Source of the DNA: Kurthia sibirica
Lineage (GTDB): Bacteria > Bacillota > Bacilli > Bacillales_A > Planococcaceae
Reading direction: 5' to 3'
DNA length: 64,000 nt
Assembly (NCBI RefSeq): GCF_003143975.1
Contig: NZ_QFVR01000007.1
Span: 95,657-159,656 of the forward strand
Part shown: one piece after another, positions 16,437-25,138 of the stretch
Numbering within the stretch: the stretch's first letter is position 1
How the letters are laid out: each line of letters begins with the position of its first letter
Translations under genes and position numbers: made by a program
The notes under the pieces: model-generated
What the model saw: the letters and a program-made list of their open reading frames with translations, nothing else
What the model was told of the DNA's origin: nothing
The model's database searches: none

Positions 16437-16468
16437 TATCATTTTACATTTCTATTACTTATCCACAA

Positions 16469-17692
16469 CTAGTTTTTTATTGTACTTTTTAAATCGATAG
16501 TTTTGTTGACTGCTTTACCACCGCTATACAATTTAACTTTCACTGAATCACCCACATTTTTACTATATAAAATTTTGCGTAATTCAATAGAGTTACTTAC
16601 TTTTTTACCATCCATCTCAACGATTACATCATATTGCTTGATCCCCGCTTTGTCTGCTGCAGATCCACTTTCAACAGAACCAACCACCACACCTGACGTC
16701 ACATCATTTGGTAATTCCAATGTTTGGTTTTGATAAAATGCTGGAACATCTGCTAAGTCAATTAGCGATACGCCCATTGCTGGTCTTTCGACTTTACCTT
16801 TTTTCTCTAATTCTTCAATGACAGGAATGGCTGTATTGATTGGGATTGAGAACCCAAGGCCTTCCGCTTGAGATTGACTAATTTTCATCGAGTTGATTCC
16901 AATTACTTGACCGGCTAAATTAATGAGGGCACCACCTGAGTTCCCTGGACTAATTGCGGCATCTGTTTGGAGTACCTCTGCATTCCAATCTGCGGTACCA
17001 TCACCGTTTATATCCATAGGTACTGTGCGATCCTTACCAGAAATGACACCCGTTGTTACAGAGCCATATAAGTCCAATCCAAGTGGATTACCGATTGCGA
17101 TAACAGATTCGCCTTGTTTTAATTTATCTGAATCACCAAATTTAGCGACCTGTGTTACATGTTTTGCGTCGATTGAAATAACCGCTAAATCTGTCCACTG
17201 GTCTTTACCCACTAGTTTTGCATCTACTTTTTTACCATCAGCTAATGTAACTTCTAATGCGTCTGCTTCATCAACTACATGGTTATTAGTAACAATATAT
17301 GCTTTACCACCATCTTTTTTATACACAACACCTGAACCGCTACCTGCTTCGCTACTAGATTCTTCATCTGATGTGTTTTTGCCACCACCGAAAATATCTT
17401 CAGTCGATTGTTTTTTTTGAATATTTGTAATGCCGATTACAGAATCCTTTGTCTTATCCACAGCATCTGTAACATTTGTCGATATTTCAGTGGATAATTG
17501 AGGTGTCTCTGTTTTATTGACTGAGTTGCTTGTACTACCCGGCAATGAATTAGATAAAGATGGGACGATTAACCATACGAGTAATGCACCAATAATTACA
17601 CCTAATAAAGCTGAAAAAAAGTAACCCGCTTTACTGCCACCCTTATTTCCTTTATTACGTTTACCATGTTCTGTGTCATCATAGTAACCCAT
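16469..17692 (-). CDS. htrA: HtrA-like membrane-anchored serine protease
   Basis: A 407-residue envelope quality-control protease. A short basic cytoplasmic tail is followed by a membrane segment about 24-45, a Ser/Thr linker, a trypsin-like domain with His138 (TNNHVVD), Asp168 (TDLAV) and Ser252 (SPGNSGGAL), and one PDZ domain about 305-400 (VVGSVESGSAADKAGIK). It sits directly after walJ as HtrC (YyxA/yycK) does in B. subtilis, with its own upstream region containing tandem repeats. ATG at 17692 after gaggagg. Confidence 0.95.
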   Translation of the reverse strand: MGYYDDTEHGKRNKGNKGGSKAGYFFSALLGVIIGALLVWLIVPSLSNSLPGSTSNSVNKTETPQLSTEISTNVTDAVDKTKDSVIGITNIQKKQSTEDIFGGGKNTSDEESSSEAGSGSGVVYKKDGGKAYIVTNNHVVDEADALEVTLADGKKVDAKLVGKDQWTDLAVISIDAKHVTQVAKFGDSDKLKQGESVIAIGNPLGLDLYGSVTTGVISGKDRTVPMDINGDGTADWNAEVLQTDAAISPGNSGGALINLAGQVIGINSMKISQSQAEGLGFSIPINTAIPVIEELEKKGKVERPAMGVSLIDLADVPAFYQNQTLELPNDVTSGVVVGSVESGSAADKAGIKQYDVIVEMDGKKVSNSIELRKILYSKNVGDSVKVKLYSGGKAVNKTIDLKSTIKN

Positions 17693-17750
17693 TGTTCATT
17701 CCTCCTCAATCTCTGTTATTATTATTTGATATTTTCACTTTACAAGGTGA

Positions 17751-17772
17751 ACATGAAAATTACATGAAAATT
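17751..17772 (-). promoter_or_regulatory. Tandem 11-bp direct repeat upstream of htrA
   Basis: Two perfect head-to-tail copies of acatgaaaatt (aattttcatgt on the htrA strand) lie 59-80 bp before the htrA start, one helical turn apart. ttttca-type octamer repeats are known before CssR-controlled htrA/htrB genes in B. subtilis, so a response-regulator site is inferred. Confidence 0.5.
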
Positions 17773-17836
17773 GATTAAAAATTACGTCAAAATTGCATGA
17801 TACTTTATGTATTTCCCCCAGATATTAACGTCAAAA

Positions 17837-17880
17837 CAAAAAAAATCATCAACAACAATCGTTGCTAATGATTTTTTTCT
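17837..17880. terminator. Terminator after walJ
   Basis: aaaaaatcatcaacaac and gttgctaatgatttttt form an imperfect stem between A and T runs. Confidence 0.7.
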
Positions 17881-17882
17881 TA

Positions 17883-18671
17883 TTAGACAAGCACAAGTTT
17901 TGTCGGTTGTTCAGCATCTGTATCATGTAAATGAACGTATTCATTCGGCATAATGCCAACGGATTGTAATGTTTGTGACACGCTCATGCGTGCTAAATCT
18001 TTCATATTATTATCTTTGCTGAGATGAGCTAAATAAATTTGCGTCTGCTTTTCAAAGATAACTTCGCTCATGGCAATTGCTGCATCTTCGTTACTAACAT
18101 GACCTACATCACTTAAAATACGTCGTTTAATCGACCATGGATGTGGTCCCATTTGTAACATTCCTACATCATGATTACTTTCAAAGACATAGGAATCGGC
18201 TCCACGTATAATACCTTTCATACGATCGCTGACATAGCCTGTATCGGTTATAACAGCTAGTTTACGTCCATTTTCATGAAATGTGTAAAACATGGGATCT
18301 GCTGCATCATGTGATACGCCAAATGATTCAATGTCTAAACCACCAAATGATTTTACCGTTTCCATATCAAAGTTAAAACGCTGTTCAAGTGGCACTTTAC
18401 CAATTAAACCATCCATTGCTTGCCATGTTTTATCATTGGCATAAATCGGTATATTATATTTACGCGCTAATATACCTACACCTTTAATATGATCTGTATG
18501 CTCATGTGTCACTAAAATACCTGTTAGTTTTTTTATGTCACGATCTATCTTTTCAAAGAGTTGATCCATTTTTTTACCTGTCAATCCTGCATCGACGATA
18601 AACGCATGGTCCCCGCTTTCTACATAAACTGCATTGCCTGTACTACCACTTGCTAAGACACTAAATTGCAT
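17883..18671 (-). CDS. walJ: WalJ (YycJ) metallo-beta-lactamase-fold exonuclease-like protein
   Basis: A 262-residue MBL-fold protein. The metal motif is THEHTDH near residue 60, with further ligands in [14 protein letters not shown] and LAHLSKDNN. WalJ homologues act as 5'-3' exonucleases and have been linked to coordination of division, replication and DNA repair. Last gene of the walRKHIJ operon, 19 bp after walI. ATG at 18671 after aggag. Confidence 0.93.
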   Translation of the reverse strand: MQFSVLASGSTGNAVYVESGDHAFIVDAGLTGKKMDQLFEKIDRDIKKLTGILVTHEHTDHIKGVGILARKYNIPIYANDKTWQAMDGLIGKVPLEQRFNFDMETVKSFGGLDIESFGVSHDAADPMFYTFHENGRKLAVITDTGYVSDRMKGIIRGADSYVFESNHDVGMLQMGPHPWSIKRRILSDVGHVSNEDAAIAMSEVIFEKQTQIYLAHLSKDNNMKDLARMSVSQTLQSVGIMPNEYVHLHDTDAEQPTKLVLV

Positions 18672-18690
18672 AATAAAAAGACTCCTAACT

Positions 18691-19596
18691 TTACTTGTTC
18701 ATTCTTGAATCTTCGATCACCGTATCACTTAAATTTTCAATTTTCTGCCCTTTATAGTCTAAATCGGCGACTGCTTCTTTATTGATAAATTCAATATTTT
18801 TTTCTATTTCAAGTACTTGCCCATCTACTGCATTAACAAAGAAATCAACATCCAATTTCCCTTTTTTACCATTTGGAATAGACGTCTGAATATGCCAAGT
18901 AGGCGATAATACTTGCGTCTCTGTTAACGGTACCAAAGTTGAATAACCAAGCTCTGCTAAAGTGATAACTGTGTCATCTTTCAAATACCCTTTTTCAAAG
19001 ATTGTTTTGACAGCTTGAGAAGCTTTTATTAAGGAGCTTTTTTCCCCCACTGGCTTCAATGTATTAAACATTGTTTGCTCATATTTTGTCACTTCGTTTT
19101 TAGCTGACCAATATACTTTGATTGCCGCACTTTGGTTGTAAAACACGATATGATCATCTGTTACTTGGAAAAATGTAGCTTCTCGATTTTCTAAATCAAT
19201 ACTCCATAACACATATGAATTACCTGCATAAGACATTTTTTTTATGAAATCAGTCAATGATCTCTCAGTAATTTCATCTAGTTGCATGGGGTTTTTCAAT
19301 GTACTTTCTACGATTGTATTATCACGAATCGTCAATATTTGATTTTTAGGTAGATCTTCTAAATCTTTGTTTTCAAACTGCTTGATTTTACCAGACATAT
19401 ACGTTGTTTTTTCAACGGAATTCGGCAATTTATTTAGCGTAATATTTGCTCGTTTTAAATCGCTTTCTAGACTGGTTTCACCAAGAATTTCAAGGTCTTT
19501 TTCTTCGTTATAATTATTCACATAGACAGAATATAAAAAGACATTCAAGATAGAAAAAACGATGATAAAAATGGTTTTCGTTTTACTCCAATCCAC
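18691..19596 (-). CDS. walI: WalI (YycI) regulator of WalK
   Basis: A 301-residue protein with one N-terminal membrane helix (about 6-25, [19 protein letters not shown]) and an extracytoplasmic domain of the YycH/YycI fold. With WalH it forms a membrane complex that modulates the kinase WalK. The GTG at 19596 follows ggaggtgat and overlaps the end of walH by 14 bp, indicating translational coupling; the frame extends upstream to 19614 without a site. Confidence 0.93.
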   Translation of the reverse strand: MDWSKTKTIFIIVFSILNVFLYSVYVNNYNEEKDLEILGETSLESDLKRANITLNKLPNSVEKTTYMSGKIKQFENKDLEDLPKNQILTIRDNTIVESTLKNPMQLDEITERSLTDFIKKMSYAGNSYVLWSIDLENREATFFQVTDDHIVFYNQSAAIKVYWSAKNEVTKYEQTMFNTLKPVGEKSSLIKASQAVKTIFEKGYLKDDTVITLAELGYSTLVPLTETQVLSPTWHIQTSIPNGKKGKLDVDFFVNAVDGQVLEIEKNIEFINKEAVADLDYKGQKIENLSDTVIEDSRMNK

Positions 19597-20947
19597 TAGT
19601 ATCACCTCCAACACTGGCCGTTTTTATATCTACTTCATGCCATACATCTTTTATGCGATAAAACCATGTTGGTTCAAAGATAAAAATAGATGTTCTCTGT
19701 GCGTCTTTATGCATTGTTAATCCTGTACGTAGTGCTGTAATGTCATTGAAATCAATATTTTTATTCGACATAAGTTTTTGAGCCATTTTTTCGCCGGAAA
19801 TTAAATTCACTGTCTTATTTTTTTCCTGCGGTAAGTAAGCAAGCTTATACGTTGGGCGTATATAACGATAGATGCGTCCATTACCCCAATACGTCTCAAT
19901 TTTAGTAGTACCCATATCTGTTTTCAATACTGCTTGATTTTCAACATATAATTGATAGTCTACCTTTTGCGCATTATAGTCAACCGCTGAATAACGATAA
20001 TCTCCTGTCCATCCTCCATGTGCATTGATGAATTCAAATGTATTTGATACGAGATGTGTTTTCTGAATATTTTCTTGATTTTCTGTTGCTGTAGAATTCA
20101 CATAACTTAACATATACTTTGATTTATCAATCGTCATAATAGAACGATCATCGGTATATTTTTCGATACCTTGCTTATCATCTGGACTCATTTTTACAAT
20201 TTTAGAATTCGTAAAGAGTGCATTTTTAAAATCATCAATACTAACGGTTGAAATCAAATATTTATATTGAGACATTTTCATATCATCAACGGGTAGGAAT
20301 AATGTATTCCTATTATCACGTTGAATCGGCGTATATTCTGGGAATCCTACTAATAAATCTAATACATTTTTTTGAAAATCTTTTTCGCTCTTTACTTTGA
20401 TTTTTGCTCGGTATAATTGTTTTTGCTTTGCATTAGAGAAAAAGACTGTCAACTCATTTGACGGAACATCATCTTGATCAACAGATTTCCAACTAATAAT
20501 CATGTGATCAAAGCTTACTTCAGGTACTTTTTTACTTAAAACAGGTAATATATTTTGGAATACTGGCATGGGTACTTCACTATCAAATTGCATAATTAAG
20601 CGATTGTCTAACAACATCAAATCATTGAGCTTAGACACACTAAAATTATTACTCACTGGTGAAATATCGGATAGTTCCCAGTTTTTCATCTGTTTAAACA
20701 ACATGGACATCTCTGTCGTATTTGAAGTACCTGTCCACTCTCCCTCACGATTGATGAGCAAGCGATACGGTAGCAATACTTCTGACATTTGACGTTTTTT
20801 CTCCATTGTTACATTAAAAGGTTTCTCTTTTTCCACCGTTTCATAGTTTGGATGATAGGACCAAATTGTAAATGTTAATGTCACACTCAAAAGAACGAGA
20901 ACAAACAATACAACTGATTTAATTTGCTCTAGATATTTCATTCCCAT
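19583..20947 (-). CDS. walH: WalH (YycH) regulator of WalK
   Basis: A 454-residue protein: membrane helix about 10-30 (SVVLFVLVLLSVTLTFTIW) and a large extracytoplasmic part with repeated alpha/beta subdomains, as in YycH. Partner of WalI in tuning WalK. Its start overlaps the walK stop by 10 bp. Sequence conservation in this family is low; identification rests on size, topology and its place between walK and walI. Confidence 0.93.
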   Translation of the reverse strand: MGMKYLEQIKSVVLFVLVLLSVTLTFTIWSYHPNYETVEKEKPFNVTMEKKRQMSEVLLPYRLLINREGEWTGTSNTTEMSMLFKQMKNWELSDISPVSNNFSVSKLNDLMLLDNRLIMQFDSEVPMPVFQNILPVLSKKVPEVSFDHMIISWKSVDQDDVPSNELTVFFSNAKQKQLYRAKIKVKSEKDFQKNVLDLLVGFPEYTPIQRDNRNTLFLPVDDMKMSQYKYLISTVSIDDFKNALFTNSKIVKMSPDDKQGIEKYTDDRSIMTIDKSKYMLSYVNSTATENQENIQKTHLVSNTFEFINAHGGWTGDYRYSAVDYNAQKVDYQLYVENQAVLKTDMGTTKIETYWGNGRIYRYIRPTYKLAYLPQEKNKTVNLISGEKMAQKLMSNKNIDFNDITALRTGLTMHKDAQRTSIFIFEPTWFYRIKDVWHEVDIKTASVGGDTSGLE

Positions 20948-22761
20948 TCACCATCCTCATCTGCATTGTTTGGCAGCGTGAAGAATACTGATGTTCCTTT
21001 GCCTTCAACCGACTCAGCCCATATTCGGCCACCATGTGCATTGATCATTTCTTTGGAAATGGCTAGACCTAATCCAGTACCTCCCATGGAGCGTGCTCTG
21101 GCTTTATCTACACGATAAAATCGATCAAATATATGATCGAGATTTTTTGGTGGGATCCCCATCCCTGTATCTTTTATTTCTACGACTACTTCATCTTCTG
21201 AAAGATTCAATTTAAAATGAATCGAACCGCCATCTGGTGAATATTTTAGCGCATTAGAAATAATATTATCGATTACTTGCGTAATTTTATCTGTATCAAT
21301 TTCTAAATAGATTGGTGTATGAGGTAATTCACGAATAAATTCAACATTTTTTGATTTTGACATTTCAAAGCGATTAATAATACGGTCGAACATTTTTACA
21401 AAATCAACGAAATCTGTATTGAGTTCATATTCTCTACTATCCATCCGTGATAGCTGTAGTAAATCTGTTACAAGACGAATCATACGCTCAGTCTCCGTTC
21501 GTGTAACATTTAAAAATGTTGGCGCAATATTTTCGTCTTTCCATGCACCCTCAGCTAAAGCTTCTAAATAACTTCTCATCGTAGTTAATGGTGTGCGCAG
21601 TTCATGTGATACATTCGACACGAATTCGCGACGTTCCATCTCAATTTTTTCTTGTTCGGTAATATCATGTAACACCGTGATTAAACCATTGACAAAGCCG
21701 GTCTCTTTTTGAATAACCGAAAAGTTAGCTCGCCAAATATACGGCTGATCTCGCGTGCTAAAATCTAAATTAATCGAATCCTGCATATGAATTAAATCTT
21801 CAAATGTATATTCATCATCGACACCTAGTACTTCAGTAATCGAGCGACCCATCAATTCATTTTTTTCACCTTGTAATAGTTTTTGTGCTGGCGTATTAAT
21901 AAGAATAATCTTCCCTTTACGATCTGTCGCAATTACACCATCTGTCATATTCGTCAGAACAGAAGCTAATTTTCTACGCTCACCTTCCGTAGTCGATTGC
22001 GACTCTTGCAAACGGTTTGTTAGGTGGTTAAAGGATACTGCTAATTGACCAATTTCATCATTACCATATACTTTAACTTTACGCGAGAAATTCCCTTTCG
22101 CCATTGCTTGTGCCTGCCTTCTCATATCTGAGATTGGCTTCGTAATAGTTTTTGCGATAAAAACACCTAAGAAAATAGTAATTAATAGTGCAATTGCTGT
22201 ACCACCAGCTAAAATTTTATTGATGGTTGCCATTTGTTCAAAGACGCTTTCAATATTTGATTTTACATAAATAACGCCAATTGTTTTACCATTTGATTGA
22301 ATCGGTTTTGTAATAATCCATACGCGATTATTTGTGGTTTTATCGATGGCAATTTTTTTATTGGGCAAAGATGTTTCAAGTGTTTGGCTGACAAGTTGAT
22401 CGGCCGAGCGTTGTCCAACAATTGACTGACCACTACTATCTGATGTCGCTAAAATTTTATTATGAGAATCAATAACGCGAATTTCTCGAATATCATCCGA
22501 GGATAAACCATTTAAAATATCTTTTAAACTCTCCTCTAGAGTAGCATCCGTTTCAGCATGTGATTTAATCATTTCTTCTTTAACGCTAAAATCGACTAGC
22601 TTCAGACGGTCTGAAATCGAAACTTCAAAATTGTCTGTAAGCGTAGCCTCTAGTTTATTCGCAAAATATAAGCCCATAATTTGCATCGCTATTAATATTA
22701 ACAGTACATAGATCAGTACAACTTTTACGTGGACGGATCTAAAAAAGCCTACTTTTTGCAT
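20938..22761 (-). CDS. walK: WalK (YycG) essential cell-wall sensor histidine kinase
   Basis: A 607-residue kinase: membrane helix about 13-33, extracytoplasmic PAS-like sensor about 34-180, second helix about 182-203, HAMP about 205-258, cytoplasmic PAS about 262-368, HisKA with His386 in SNVSHELRTPLT, and HATPase_c with DNIISNALKYS, IKDTGMGIP and GGTGLGLAIS. With WalR it controls autolysins and peptidoglycan metabolism in Bacillales. Six bases after walR; ATG at 22761 after aggag. Confidence 0.97.
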   Translation of the reverse strand: MQKVGFFRSVHVKVVLIYVLLILIAMQIMGLYFANKLEATLTDNFEVSISDRLKLVDFSVKEEMIKSHAETDATLEESLKDILNGLSSDDIREIRVIDSHNKILATSDSSGQSIVGQRSADQLVSQTLETSLPNKKIAIDKTTNNRVWIITKPIQSNGKTIGVIYVKSNIESVFEQMATINKILAGGTAIALLITIFLGVFIAKTITKPISDMRRQAQAMAKGNFSRKVKVYGNDEIGQLAVSFNHLTNRLQESQSTTEGERRKLASVLTNMTDGVIATDRKGKIILINTPAQKLLQGEKNELMGRSITEVLGVDDEYTFEDLIHMQDSINLDFSTRDQPYIWRANFSVIQKETGFVNGLITVLHDITEQEKIEMERREFVSNVSHELRTPLTTMRSYLEALAEGAWKDENIAPTFLNVTRTETERMIRLVTDLLQLSRMDSREYELNTDFVDFVKMFDRIINRFEMSKSKNVEFIRELPHTPIYLEIDTDKITQVIDNIISNALKYSPDGGSIHFKLNLSEDEVVVEIKDTGMGIPPKNLDHIFDRFYRVDKARARSMGGTGLGLAISKEMINAHGGRIWAESVEGKGTSVFFTLPNNADEDGEWE

Positions 22762-22767
22762 AAACCA

Positions 22768-23475
22768 TTACTCCTGTTCAGGGTTTCTTAAATAGTAGCC
22801 AACTCCACGTCTCGTAACAATCCACGCTGGATGACTTGGGTTATCTTCAATTTTCTCTCTTAAACGACGAATGGTAACATCCACTGTACGAACATCTCCG
22901 AAATAATCATAGCCCCATACCGTTTGTAGTAAATGTTCACGCGTCATTACTTGTCCGATATGCTTCGCTAAATAATGTAATAATTCAAATTCTCGGTGCG
23001 TTAATTCAATTGTTTTATCACGTTTTAATACTAAATAGGCTTCCGGTTGGATAATTAAAGAACCTACCACGATGTCCGTTGTTGTTTCTTCTTCATCCAC
23101 TTGTGTTGTCGCTTGATGACGACGCATATTTGCTTTTACACGCGCAACCAATTCACGCGTACTAAATGGTTTTGTCACATAGTCATCTGCACCTAGTTCA
23201 AGACCTAATACTTTATCGATTTCTGAATCCTTTGCGGTAATCATAATAATTGGCGTATCGTATTTTTTACGAACTTCTCGCACAACTTCCATACCATCTC
23301 TTTTCGGTAGCATAATATCCAATAAGATTAAATCTGGTTTTTCCGATTCCACTTTTTCCAAAGCTTCATCTCCATCATATGCTGTTACTACTGTATAACC
23401 CTCTTTTGTTAAATTAAACTGTAATATATCTGCAATCGGTTTCTCGTCATCTACTACTAACACTTTTTTATCCAA
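22768..23475 (-). CDS. walR: WalR (YycF) response regulator
   Basis: A 235-residue OmpR-family regulator: receiver with acidic pair in VVDDEKP, phospho-Asp in LILLDIMLP, Lys in [10 protein letters not shown]; winged-helix DNA-binding domain from about 135 ([32 protein letters not shown]). First gene of the walRKHIJ operon. Start is TTG at 23475 after aaggggtg-like gaaagggtg. Confidence 0.97.
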   Translation of the reverse strand: MDKKVLVVDDEKPIADILQFNLTKEGYTVVTAYDGDEALEKVESEKPDLILLDIMLPKRDGMEVVREVRKKYDTPIIMITAKDSEIDKVLGLELGADDYVTKPFSTRELVARVKANMRRHQATTQVDEEETTTDIVVGSLIIQPEAYLVLKRDKTIELTHREFELLHYLAKHIGQVMTREHLLQTVWGYDYFGDVRTVDVTIRRLREKIEDNPSHPAWIVTRRGVGYYLRNPEQE

Positions 23476-23797
23476 AAGTATTCACCCTTTCTCACACGTT
23501 AATATCTCTATAATAAAGCCATTTATTTTTATTTCTACTCCATTAACTCTACCATGCTTTGATGTTTCTCGCATCTTTGTGGGAAACATGTTCCCATTAT
23601 TTCCCGGGAAATGTAAATAAAATATTTACCCTATTTAACTTACCACATATTGAACAAACTATTGGTTTTGACATTATTTTGTAAAGAAAATGAAAGATAA
23701 CTTTATTTTTTTTGCCATAAAAGCAATATAACAAGCATTTTAGCCTTCTGTACTTTACAATTAAAGTATTCTGAAAATTTGAAAGGAAGTGACCGCT
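23476..23797. promoter_or_regulatory. walR-yitT divergent intergenic region with Noc-binding site
   Basis: This 322-bp gap holds three consecutive inverted repeats: tgggaa-N5-ttccca (23580-23596), the perfect 14-bp palindrome atttcccgggaaat (23599-23612), and gtaaata-aaa-tatttac (23613-23629). The middle one equals the Noc-binding sequence known from B. subtilis. No unambiguous sigma-A promoter for walR or yitT could be fixed, although ttgaca occurs at about 23670. Confidence 0.6.
23599..23612. promoter_or_regulatory. Perfect Noc-binding sequence (NBS)
   Basis: atttcccgggaaat matches the B. subtilis Noc consensus at all 14 positions, and a noc gene is present at 46317-47165. It is the only cccggg palindrome of this form I found in the window. 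Confidence 0.75.
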
Positions 23798-24700
23798 TTG
23801 GGCAATACAACACAAACAACCGAAGTACTCTCAAAATCGAAGCCCATTAAAAAGGCTTCAAAAATACGCTTATTTAAACGTATTTTCATGGTTATTTTAG
23901 GTGCCATCATTATGGCAGTCGGACTCGAACTTTTTCTCGTGCCCAACAATATTTTAGACGGTGGCATTGTCGGTATTTCCATTATTCTTTCTCATCTAGT
24001 CGGGCTACCTATTGGCGCATTTATTTTCATTTTGAATATCCCCTTCTTTTTCATCGGTTACAAACAAATTGGTAAAACATTTGCTTTATCAACAGCCCTC
24101 GGCATTACCGTTTTATCAATCACAACTATTTACTTACATCATATCGCTGCTTTCACCGATGATTTATTGCTCTCGACTATTTTTGGTGGCATTGTGCTTG
24201 GCATCGGTGTAGGCCTCGTAATACGATATGGTGGATCGCTAGATGGCACTGAAATATTAGCGATATTATTCAATAAAAACACCCCTTTTTCAGTTGGTCA
24301 AATTATTATGTTTTTCAATTTAATTATTTTTTCTGTCGCAGGTTTTGTCTTTACTTGGGAACGTGCCATGTACTCTGTGATCGCTTATTTTATTGCTTAC
24401 AAAACGATTGATATCGTTATTGAAGGTTTAGACGAATCAAAAGCTGTTTACATAATTAGCGATGAATACCATCAAATCGGCCAAGCAATTATGGACCGTC
24501 TAGGACGTGGTGTAACGTATTTGAATGGGGAGGGTGCATATTCTGGCGACGCAAAAAAAGTCGTCTTCACGGTCATTACACGCCTTGAAGAAGCGAAGCT
24601 CAACACCATCGTTGAAGAAATTGATGACAAAGCCTTTCTCGCTATCGGTAATATTGCAGAAGTGCGCGGTGGTCAATTCAAAAAACGTAATATTCATTAA
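23798..24700 (+). CDS. YitT family membrane protein (DUF161/DUF2179)
   Basis: A 300-residue protein: five to six membrane segments in residues about 28-205 (the YitT membrane domain) and a C-terminal cytoplasmic DUF2179 domain (GRGVTYLNGEGAYSGDAKKVVFTVITR). Function of the family is not established. The TTG at 23798 is nine bases after aaaggaa; a GTG at 23789 is too close to that site. Inserted between walR and purA; ends in a strong bidirectional terminator. Confidence 0.85.
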   Translation: MGNTTQTTEVLSKSKPIKKASKIRLFKRIFMVILGAIIMAVGLELFLVPNNILDGGIVGISIILSHLVGLPIGAFIFILNIPFFFIGYKQIGKTFALSTALGITVLSITTIYLHHIAAFTDDLLLSTIFGGIVLGIGVGLVIRYGGSLDGTEILAILFNKNTPFSVGQIIMFFNLIIFSVAGFVFTWERAMYSVIAYFIAYKTIDIVIEGLDESKAVYIISDEYHQIGQAIMDRLGRGVTYLNGEGAYSGDAKKVVFTVITRLEEAKLNTIVEEIDDKAFLAIGNIAEVRGGQFKKRNIH

Positions 24701-24718
24701 TCTATTTGTGTCATCATT

Positions 24719-24793
24719 AAAAAGGCTGCTTTATATGTTTGTTCTACCGCTTATTAGCGATGTAGAGCAACCTATAAGCAGCCTTTTTAATTG
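24719..24793. terminator. Bidirectional terminator between yitT and the surface-protein gene
   Basis: aaaggctgctt pairs with aagcagccttttt around an inner hairpin (ttgttctac with gtagagcaa). Serves both convergent genes. Confidence 0.8.
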
Positions 24794-24796
24794 AAT

Positions 24797-25138
24797 TTAA
24801 GAAACTTTCCTCATTTTTCTAACAAGCACAAGGGCACCAAGAAGTACTAAAAATATGCCCGCAGTCATCGCTAGATAGGTTATTTGAATACCTGTTTGCG
24901 GTAGCTGATCACTTTGTGACTGGCCATTATCTTGATGATTAAAATGATGACCATCCTGTGGTATCGTAATTGAAGGTTTCACTGGTAGTTCTGGTAGCTC
25001 TGGTGTTACTGGTGGCTCTACCGGTGGTTCTGGTGTTACTGGTGGCTCTACCGGCGGTTTTGGTGTTACTGTATTTGTTACTGTAATTTCAGTCGTTGAA
25101 TCATATGTTACAACAATATCGAATTGGCTATTATTCAA
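24797..25138 (-). pseudogene. Detached C-terminal LPQTG anchor fragment of surface adhesin A
   Basis: This frame carries the end of the adhesin: the last strand of a Cna-B domain (QFDIVVTYDSTTEITVTNT), a proline-rich PPVEPPVTPE spacer, the sortase motif LPQTG, a hydrophobic helix (about 20 residues) and the basic tail VRKMRKVS. It overlaps the main open frame by 8 bp in a different reading frame. A TTG at 25138 could in principle start it but has no ribosome site and gives no signal peptide, so it is best read as the frameshifted tail of the upstream gene. Confidence 0.85.

Larger units (their letters stand above)
16081..16467. promoter_or_regulatory. DnaA-box cluster remote from oriC (rlmH - CxxH gene - htrA)
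   Basis: Exact ttatccaca boxes lie at 16081-16089, 16186-16194 (reverse), 16359-16367 and 16459-16467, with one-mismatch copies at 16094-16102, 16102-16110 and 16338-16346; a further exact copy is at 17454-17462 inside htrA. This density is otherwise seen only at oriC in this window. Confidence 0.65.
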
